64,000 bases of DNA, taken from Annona cherimola. Taxonomy: Eukaryota; Streptophyta; Magnoliopsida; Magnoliales; Annonaceae. The stretch spans positions 31,971,452 to 32,035,451 of the forward strand of contig CM059972.1 of NCBI GenBank assembly GCA_030490835.1, given 5' to 3'. The notes beneath the pieces are model-generated. The model did not search any database and was not told where the DNA came from. It was given only the letters and a program-made list of their open reading frames with translations. Positions within the stretch are counted from its first letter, which is position 1; every line of letters starts with the position of its first letter. The translations under genes and the position numbers were made by a program. This document shows, in pieces, positions 55,500 through 64,000 of the stretch.

Positions 55500-56740
55500 A
55501 GAGGTATTTTTGAAAAAGGTAAGAAACCACTTAGCAAAGGAAAGTGATGTTACTGATGTATAAGTGTAATTTATCAAAATCTGAGTGGCCCACATGCAAA
55601 TAAATCGTCAAACTAGCATTCTCCATCTGTTCAACCAGTCAATCAAAGAAGTTTGAACCATGACATCGGCGTTCAACCCTTTTATGGTAGCAATTATTGG
55701 AATAAAAATCTGGATTTTTTTCCCCTCGTACTTTAATTCTCTAAACTGGCTTAATCCAGTTTAAACAGTTTCTATTGCTTAGTTGCCTTCTTTTGATTTA
55801 TTAATGTTTTGTTGATTAGAAGCAACCGCATAAATCAATCAGTGGATATTTAACTGATGGAATTTGGGTTTTTTAATCGGAGCCAACTGCGCTGGCCAGC
55901 GCATCAAGTACGCACAACCAGTGCATAAAATATGAAACTGTCCTGATTCTTGGAAACATCATGCAATCCAATCTACTAGTCCATTGGGCCACAACGTTTC
56001 ATTCTTCCGACCATATGCACATGCCGGTAACAGAGATGTAACTGGGTGAGGGTCAACCCATAATTCGCTAGCCGAGTCCGATTTGAGGCCAATTAGAGTT
56101 GAGACTCCCCAAAATGCCAACCCATTTATATTACTCACTCAGCCTACTTCTCTTTTTGTAGATAACTCATTTAATCTATTTAGTATACTTAATGCGTGTG
56201 TGAGCATTAAACCTTAATTCGTGCTCTCGCATTATTTAGTTTTTTATATTTGTATGGACATTTAGGTCCAAGTAAGATCTTTTTTGCATATAAAATTCAT
56301 ATTTTTAATTTTTTGAATAACAAAAAAATTTTATTCTTGAAATTTAAAAATACTAAAAATAAAAATATAAAATTTCATATATAAAAAAATCTTTCTTTGG
56401 CCCATGTACCCATTAAAAAAATGAAAATATATAAAGAGGGTAAACTAAACATGAGCATTAAGCGTCCATGCTCATGCAAGCATTGAATCAAAACTTATCC
56501 AACTATCCAACCCATTTAACTCAACAATCTCTGTGACCTATTTACAACGCCATAAAGTAAAAGAGTCGACATTTTTCTTAATTTTTATTTTACAAATTAT
56601 GCATGATTTTAACAAAGGAATTAATATTTCAATTAAAAATAAATATGAAAACTAATATTTTAAATTCAAGTAAATTATTAGCATTAGACATCTTTATTTA
56701 TTATTTATGATTTTATTTTAAGTAATTTATCATTTTTATA
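55500..56740. other. Intergenic, no gene
   Basis: AT-rich with scattered short frames; nothing recognised. Confidence 0.5.
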
Positions 56741-56744
56741 AAAA

Positions 56745-57110
56745 ATTTCTCTCATGCCTACAATATTTGATCATTATTCCTTTTGCACCCATAACATTCC
56801 AAAAATTCCTCCCATAACATTCATGGCTAATTCCCATATGCCCATGCTGTCAATCTCAGCCTAAATGGACACTAAATGCATGCAAAAATGTTGATTTACA
56901 CCCCCCCCCCAACCATTTGTAAATAAAGATTCCAAAGGGAATCCCTACAATATTTTTTAAAATAAATCTGATGTATTTTTGTTCAAATAATAATGAAAAT
57001 AGAGCAGCGATATATTTCATCTTTGTTTACATAATGACGTGGGGACAAAATCAACATTTCTACATGCACTTAACATTCATTTAGACTGAGATTAAAAGCA
57101 TGAGCATCTG
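56745..57110. mobile_element. Foldback MITE, family C, diverged; C-run at 56901-56911
   Basis: ctcatgcctacaatatttgatc...caatctcagcctaaatggacactaaatgcatg against its inverse (tacatgcacttaacattcatttagactgagattaaaagcatgagca). A run of about ten C lies at its centre. Confidence 0.55.
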
Positions 57111-57114
57111 AAAA

Positions 57115-58655
57115 AAAAAATTTAGTAGGCATATATTATAATTTAAGCCTTGAGACATTCTCAACCAATACTATATTTAAGCCCTAAAATATTTTTATAA
57201 TTTTCTGTAATATTTTACAGATATCTTACCAATTTTCAATTTTTCCTAATAGCATTTTCTAAATATCTCAATCAGTATACGCTCCCATAGAAATTAGAGA
57301 GAATAAAACCACCACAAATTTTTCATACAAAGTGAGGTCGGAAAGAGTTGAATCCAAGTCACTCAGCACATAAGGCATGACTTAAGGCAAAGCAACATCT
57401 AGAAATCCTTTTTTTAATTTTCAACCCTTAGCAATCCATTGCTCATATTTCTTTTTTCGGGACGCTTCTATGAAACTCCTCTTCTCTAAAATCGTCTCTA
57501 TTTTTAAAATTTTGATGGTTGATAGAAAATTTATTTCATCCATTGTATTTAGCATCATTTATAGTATCATAGAAATCCTTTTATTTTTTTAATTTTACCG
57601 TATATGGGTTCCATCTATAAATGTATAAAATCAACATAATAAAATTGGTTCAATATTAAACTATCAACTTTAAAGTAGTTTTCTCAACGTCTAAACCATC
57701 TAAAATATCAATATATATAGATAAATGATCTTATAAAGTATTGTTACATTCTAACACGTGTGTGAATGTATCTAAGCATTTTTCATAATTTGCACATGAA
57801 TGCACCTATTTTTAAACAAATATGACCTATTCATATATTGGATTGGGATGAAACTTGGTCCCAAGCTAAACAAATGAAATAAAATACAATAAATATATTA
57901 GATTTTTCATTAAGAATGAGCATTTCAAAAGTGAAAAGACACAAAATAACTTCTATGAAACCCGATTTGATAGAGGGATTCTCGTTTCTTTTTTCTCAAT
58001 TGGTATATTTCGAAATCAGCTTTTGGGAAATTAGAATACCTGCCATTTGAAGAGAAGACGACAGGTATTACCACCAGGGTGATAAACTGAACATATTTCT
58101 ATGTTAAATGAATTAATACTAGGGCTGGGGTTTTTAGCAGCATAACCCAAGTTACAGACACCTCACACGTATTCCAGCAAAAGACGTGGGCCACACCATT
58201 TGCAATTGGGTCACCACAGAATCCGGTCAAAGAAAATAATGCCGTAACTGCTCAAGGAATCAAAAAGATAATGGAGTTTTGCACATTCCACTTACCCCGC
58301 CCGTACCCCCCTCATGCAAATATCTTCCCAGCTTCCTCAAAAGGAAAACCAAGTACCCTCTCTCCCCCACTTTTTCACAAGACCCTCCACCTCTCTCTCA
58401 CCCTCTTACGCCTGATCCAGACCGTTCATAACGCAATTTGGACATTTTGAACAAATGGGTGGCCAGAAAATTTGCAATTTCAGTGGCCCAACATATCGGA
58501 CGATCTCACGGATGGAAATCTTGTTGTTGTACAGACATATATGCTGCAATGCCATGCACCCACATTCGCTTTTTTAGCTGTGTGTCTGAATGTCTGATAT
58601 GATCGGCTGCAATATTGGGAGGAGGAGAGACAAAAACTGGTAGAGATCGTCAGTC
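57115..58655. other. Upstream region of the bHLH gene, no other gene
   Basis: AT-rich up to about 58100, then more balanced with C-rich tracts (58330-58420), as expected near a promoter. No specific site was recognised. Confidence 0.45.
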
Positions 58656-58659
58656 TCTC

Positions 58660-59549
58660 ATGGAAGGCGCAAAAGAGGAGTCAGCGTTGCCGGAGCCGGA
58701 GCGGAGGCCTCCCATGGCGCTGCTGCAGCAGAGGAAGGGAAAAGGCAAAGCAGCGTCTAAGAGTTGGAGTGAGAGGGAGAGGGTAAGCGTGACGAAGGAG
58801 ATGGTGAAGGAAAGGGATAGAAGGGGGAAGATGAATGAGTTTTATGCTAAGCTGAATGCCGCGGTTCCTACTCTCTTCCCCAGGGTATTCAGATTTTCCT
58901 CTTCTTCTTTGTGTGCATGTCTTGTTTGTTCTTTTCTCTAGGTGCTTGCATTGCATTGCTTGTTTCTGGCGCTATCACATTCACCATCTCAAAGGCCATT
59001 GCGAATCAATATTGCATTTTGGATCTTTAGACAATCTGGGTTTGAATTTGCATAGAGGAAATTAATTAAAGGAGGGGAAAGACAAATGAATTTTGGCTGG
59101 TGACTTCGTTTTTGGATTTTTCATTTCTAGCACTAACCCAGATGCCGATTGGAGAACTGCAGGCCACCAGAGAGAAAACCATCGACGATACGATCGAATA
59201 CATAAGAGAGTTAGAGGGAGAGATCATGAAGTTGGAGGGAGCGCAGCAAAAGAAGGCAGAAGTGAGTCTTCACAGGCGCCGAAATTCATGTTCGTCTATC
59301 GACGTGAGCTCCTCTGGCGAGACCGTGTTCTTCGGCATACAATCCAAGGCTCGAAAATTCCTCCTGAACCGCGTTCTCGAGGTGTTTGAAAAGCACCAAG
59401 CTGAGGTCCTCTCCACCACCGTCGCTTCCTATGAGGGGCAGCTGGCAATGGTGACCGTCACCGCCGTCTTCAACCACAGTGATCGGATGGTCTTGCCGCC
59501 AGCATTAGCTATCCAGAGGATCAAAAGCGATCTTCTCAGCAGCTTATAA
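58660..59549 (+). CDS. bHLH transcription factor with C-terminal ACT-like domain (two exons)
   Basis: Exon 1 is 58660-58884 and exon 2 is 59163-59549, giving 203 aa. The donor ccccagg|gtattc and acceptor gaactgcag|gccacc join in phase 0 and produce AAVPTLFPR-ATREKTIDDTIEYI, with helix 1, loop and helix 2 of normal spacing. Basic region plus helix 1: KEMVKERDRRGKMNEFYAKL. It keeps the Glu-Arg...Arg-Arg pattern for E-box contact but lacks the usual His. Helix 2 runs on into a leucine-containing stretch (YIRELEGEIMKLEGA). Residues ~125-200 (VFFGIQSKARKFLLNRVLEVF...QLAMVTVTAVF) look like the ACT-like dimerisation fold of plant bHLH proteins. The protein should act in the nucleus as a dimer. The acceptor at 59141 also keeps frame but would lengthen the loop by seven residues. 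Targets are unknown. Confidence 0.88.
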
Positions 59550-62325
59550 TTATCAAGAAAGAGTAATTCGTTTGTTTTTAGCGGGGTTTTCTTGATTTTC
59601 ATGAATTCCATAAACAAACACATGCACATGCATACACACATAGCTAATGATACGTACGGCATCATCCAGACCCTTGAGACATCGGATCCCATGACGAGTA
59701 AGGACCTCAAAAGATGGTTATTCTCAAAAAAAAAAAAAAAAAACAAAAACAAAAACAAAGAAAAATAGATGTGATGTATGGAGAGAGCCTAGCGCTGGAG
59801 GTGTTTGTTATGTGTAGATATGGATTTCGAACTGATGAAACTAATGCAATGTATATGTCTGATTATTATTATTATTATTGTTTTTTGAGACGAGTAAATG
59901 TCTGATTTTAAGAAAGTGGGAAAGAAACATGTGTACGTAATGAATTACAGGGATTGATCAAGTGCCGATTGAAATGTGAATGTGGGAGCGAGTTTTGCGC
60001 ACAGCTTGTTCATTTGGTGGGTGGGTCCTGCGGTTGAGATGTGATCTATGGTAGACGATGGAAATGAATGGATTCGATCAGGAGAGGGTCAAGTGCGTAG
60101 TCCTTATGAGCAGCAGCGTGGGAACTTGAAGATGAGATGAGGGGTGCTGGCAGTAGGGAATGCCACACATAACCTCTTCTTGAGGGGAAAGAAAAAGTAG
60201 CAAATCCATTTGCGGACTGATCAGACATGGCCGGTAAAATACGGTCTGAAAACTGGACTGGTACGTCCAGTTTCTTGGTGCTTTGACGGGAGTGACGCAA
60301 CACCCCCTCCCTCCCCAACGACCCTCTTACACACTACACTGCAGTCTGCACACACAAATATATGTATGTATATATGGAAACAATCGCGTTTCCCACTTTG
60401 GCTGCCACCCCTCCCTCCCTCTCAGACATGCTTTTTAGCGCAGAGCAGAACGTCTGACTTTCTGCCTGCCTTTCTCCATCACAATTCCGAGTAAGTACTT
60501 TTTTAAAAAAAAAAAAATTTAATACAGTTGAATTTTTCCCTGTAATAGAAGAAGGAGGGAAAAAAAACGCATAAAAGCACACGAATTAATGCATGCACGG
60601 CAGCTAGTATTAGTATTCATTCAATTATACATGGTGCCCCACTTCTACTAAGCTATGCAGTGATATAAACCATGCATATAAAAGAAGGCACCCCAGCTGA
60701 CGTTGCGGAATTGAAAATTGATTTTCATGCAGCCTTCTGGTGCACAGGGAGAGGGTCTTCCACGCTACTTGGACACACCCTTAACCTTGCTGGAGATACT
60801 TGCCACTGAAAGATTTTTTTTTTTTTTTTTTTGGGATAATTGCCACCGAAAGATGTTGATCCGAAAAAGCCTGGCATTCTCTTCTACAGTAGACCGCCAA
60901 CACATGGAAACTGATCATATAATTAATTAATTATGCCATATGGCGGCTAGTAAGTCGGCCAATTTACTTGGGCCAAAAAATTTTACTGTTTAATTTTTTT
61001 TTTATATACAACTTTAAACGCCACCTAAATCACACCTCACTTGAAATTTGGTGATTTTTTATTTTTATTTTTTTAAATCAAAAAGGGCATGGAGCGTGTA
61101 TCCATGACTTTCTTATTATCTTAAAATAAAATAAAAAATTTGTAAATTTTGATATGTTTGAGCTCATATTTTCATGAAAAAATAAAAGAAATACAGATAA
61201 AGCGTCCGCTAGAGGAATTACTATTCGCACGAGCTAAAGGAGTTCCTGTTACCCGAATTGACAAAATCCGAACCCCTCCTTAATTTGCACGTATGAAATG
61301 TAATAGCCCTTCCACAAATTTGTATGTGAAACCTCAGCGTCCATATGTGAGTAAAATTCTATTGCTTCTAATTTTATTTTGATTTTAATTTTGTAGGCAT
61401 GGATCCTGTAACAATCAGATTGGAGTAGAATTGGTTGAGGCACTGATTACTTGGATGATCATTGCAGGACTTTGTTTGATAGGTTTTTTTTTTTTTTTTT
61501 AAGGGTAGTAGCTTGATAGTACTTTTCGTACGCATAAAGGCTTCAGGCTTATACTTAGTTTTTTTTAATTTAAATGTTTTAAATCTAAACTGGTAACATT
61601 TCATCCATCTGTATTTATTTATGATAACAAAAGTTATATGTATTCAAACTTTTATATATTATATTTTTTTATCTGCTTTTATATATTATATTTATTTTAT
61701 ATGTTTCTTAAAAATTTTATGGATATTCACTCTCAAGATATTTTTTCCAAAAAGATACGTTTTTTACAAGATATAAGTTTTCAACGATAATTATTTAGTA
61801 GCATGATAAAATAAATGTGTTAATCATGATCAATAGTTTAGATTTAAAAATATATTTTTAAAAATAAAGTTGAGCATAGAAACTCCAGAATTTTTTTTTT
61901 ATGAAATGAAACTCCATAATTTAAGCATTCAATCGTTCCTTTTTTAATGGCTCCATTGTAACCGTAAGCACCTAAAGTTTTCGTATAATCTTTTCTGCTC
62001 GTTGCGTTTATAATCAGTTACTTAGATAAGATGCCGAGTCTCATCTGAATCAAACTTCTGTAAGGACCTCATCTGAAAAGTGTGCAAGATGAATGTAAAG
62101 AATTATTTATACAATTCGATTTCAAAATTATACTTCTAACATTTAGACCATATAAAAGATCATTACTACTTAAATAAATGATTCTACAGTGGATTATAAC
62201 ATTCTAATCACCTCTGAATTTTGAGTTCTCTTTTTCCTTCTTTTCCTATTGTGGCTATTTACTGTGCTTTGATTTCAGGGGTTGCACGGATTGTATATTC
62301 CAGGGATATTAGGAAAAATAGTCTC
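59550..62325. other. Intergenic, 3' flank of bHLH, microsatellites, no gene
   Basis: Contains a long A-run with caaaaa repeats (59727-59762), (TTA)n near 59862-59880 and T-runs at 60818-60835 and 61484-61500. The frames near 60046-60494 overlap on both strands and have no domain. Confidence 0.55.
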
Positions 62326-62330
62326 ATTTA

Positions 62331-62945
62331 GTGTACTCGGGTGCGTTAAAGTTATAATAAACAAGAATACCAAACTTTTTTTATTTTTTTTTCAAAATTT
62401 TTTTATAGAGATGTTGATCTAGATGTATTTAAATTATATATTAAGAGGGTGCTGTTTACACCGAAAATATTTCAATCTAAAACTTTTTATTTTACTTTGT
62501 CCAAAAAAAAAAAACTTTCTTATTTTACACAAATATCCTATTTTTAACCTTTTTTCACTCATTTTTATACAACCACTCATACATCTAACTTGACTATTGT
62601 AATTTTATTCACCTTATTCCTCATCAATACTCTTATTATATCACATTATTTTCTCTAATTTTAAAAACTTTTACATCAAAAATTTTATCACTTCCCAAAT
62701 ATACCCTAAGTTTCACCATTTTTTTGGAGGTGTATATACATTTTTTTTATTTAAAAAAACAGGGGGATTTTTAACATTTTCAAATGACTAAATACCCATT
62801 TTTAAAAGTTAAAATATATATACCTATTTTTAAAAGTTAAAATATATATATATACACATCTTCGAAAATAGTAAAACTTAATTTATAATTAAATACATTT
62901 AAATTAATAATTTTATAAAGAGCACTTATTTTTTCGTACTAGTCC
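62331..62945. mobile_element. Family A-like MITE split by a family B MITE
   Basis: The left half (gtgtactcgggtgcg...gttgatctagatgtatttaaattatatat) and the right half (gtttcaccatttttttggagg...aaatacatttaaattaataat) are the two arms of a family A foldback. They are separated by the family B copy at 62455-62706. Confidence 0.6.
62455..62706 (-). mobile_element. Family B (Tourist-like) MITE with TAA target duplication
   Basis: 252 bp with ends gagggtgctgtttac and, in reverse, gggtatatttgggaag. It is flanked by taa at 62452-62454 and 62707-62709. The family A sequence on either side joins smoothly at a single taa. A 3-bp TAA duplication points to the PIF/Harbinger (Tourist) group. Confidence 0.7.
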
Positions 62946-62949
62946 AAAA

Positions 62950-63240
62950 ACATATTTTAAAAAAAAAGTTTTATAAACATATTAATCTAATCGTATTTAA
63001 TCTATAAATCAAATTTTAACATTTTTAGATACATATATATATATATATTTTTAAAAAAAAGGAGTATTTAAGTCATTTAAAATTATCTAAAATGACTTTT
63101 AAATAACTTAAATACCCCAGTTTCAAAAAATCCAAGTATATACGGATATGCAAAAATAATAAAATTTAACTTATGGATTAAATACAACTAGATTAACAGA
63201 TATATAAAAACAAATTCAAAAAAGCAAAAATTATATAATT
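62950..63240. mobile_element. Family A-like foldback
   Basis: Arms attaatctaatcgtatttaatct...caaattttaacatttttag and inverse (aataaaatttaacttatggattaaatacaactagattaac). Centre aagtcatttaaaattatctaaaatgacttt. Confidence 0.55.
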
Positions 63241-64000
63241 CTGGACTGGTCTGAAATGGCCGAATTTCAGACCAAACTAAAAAGATCATCTGGCTTTTAT
63301 AGATAATTCAGAAATAATAAAAATAATAAATTTTGCACCTTAGTGTACTAAAGCGAGCGAATTGAATCTGCAAATGACATCCCAATGACCCAAATATTAA
63401 AGGGTGAGACCCACGATCCCATGAATTTATATGCATGAATAGATATCATAAGAGAAGCTACTCGTCATGCATACCATCGGCGTTACAAATATGAGAAATG
63501 TACACCGGTAGGATTGAACAACCGAGACAGAAGATATAACCATGAATATTTAAGATTCCGAATTAGTCTTTGTTGTGATTACTTGAGAACTAACTCTGAG
63601 TTGATACATTGTCACATGGAAAATCAAACTGTGCAAAATCGGTGGGTCCAGCATGATTAGATATTATTCAATAGGGAACTATATTTGGAGGTTCAAGTCC
63701 ATCGCAAACCTTATTCAACACCCAAGAATCCACGCGTTTTAAGTCGTCACAGGAGAAATTCCGCATCAAAAGCTAATGTGTCTAGTAAATCTTCTCTTAA
63801 AAGTTAACACATTATAATTACCCTAGTTCTGTTGTCATGAATAGTTTATGAATTATAAACAAAGAAAACATCTATTTTAGGACATCAAAGCAATTACCAA
63901 CACATAATAGAGTTACTACAAACTTCGGTTTATGGCCATTTTCATCAAGAAATTTATCAATTGACATAACAACCCATATCACCAGATCTGACTTGTCAGA
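63241..64000. other. Right end of window, no gene recognised
   Basis: No coding frame of note and no element end was recognised. Confidence 0.45.

Noticed and set aside
59100..59162. In-frame ORF extension upstream of bHLH exon 2 (or acceptor at 59130/59141)
   Set aside because: The 59130 acceptor leads to a stop in the required frame, and 59141 lengthens the bHLH loop by seven residues; 59163 restores the normal spacing.
1..64000. CRISPR arrays, bacterial operons or organelle DNA
   Set aside because: No regularly spaced direct repeats with unique spacers, no organelle genes, and introns plus plant transposons throughout show nuclear plant DNA.

Overview
The window is nuclear DNA of a flowering plant. 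It is AT-rich, with few host genes and many nested transposons. The recognisable proteins are plant-specific or plant-typical: an E-class PPR protein, a MAGATAMA3-type SEN1 helicase, a CASP-like membrane protein, a plant bHLH factor, a Sirevirus-like copia element and an L1-type LINE with an RNase H tail. The sequence alone does not fix the species.

Layout. 1-493 holds the frameshifted C-terminal end of a PPR gene. 494-6700 is intergenic, with a GC-rich duplicated block (2.5-2.9 kb) and several repeats. 6700-10055 carries a complete single-exon helicase gene (MAA3-like, 822 aa) with a probable 5'UTR intron. 10.2-13.8 kb holds a microsatellite, a hAT-like element and a pseudogene cluster: exon remnants of UFD1 and ADA2 lie within 700 bp of each other. 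13.8-19.5 kb is packed with MITEs; one was split by a solo LTR that has a perfect 5-bp target duplication. 21.2-27.7 kb is a nearly complete LINE with a 15-bp target duplication, inserted into an older foldback element. 28.5-39.2 kb is a complete, very young Ty1/copia (Sirevirus-type) element. It has 1663-bp LTRs with about eight differences, a 5-bp target duplication, an intact pol, a gag with premature stops and an extra third ORF. A tRNA-derived SINE lies at 40.4-40.7 kb. 48.5-54.1 kb is a two-exon CASP-like gene whose 5-kb intron is filled with MITEs. 58.66-59.55 kb is a two-exon bHLH/ACT-like gene. The rest is AT-rich intergenic DNA with further MITEs.

How the parts relate. Three host genes look intact: the helicase (RNA metabolism), the CASP-like protein (plasma membrane) and the bHLH factor (nucleus). 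Nothing suggests shared function. The helicase and CASPL1 genes may form an ancient syntenic block, because their Arabidopsis relatives also lie close together as I recall. Most of the other sequence records successive insertions whose order can be read from nesting: foldback element then LINE; Tourist-like MITE then solo LTR; MULE-type MITE then Tourist-like MITE. A short palindromic GTCGAC-centred motif is repeated through the copia LTRs, the solo LTR and the leader of the copia third ORF.
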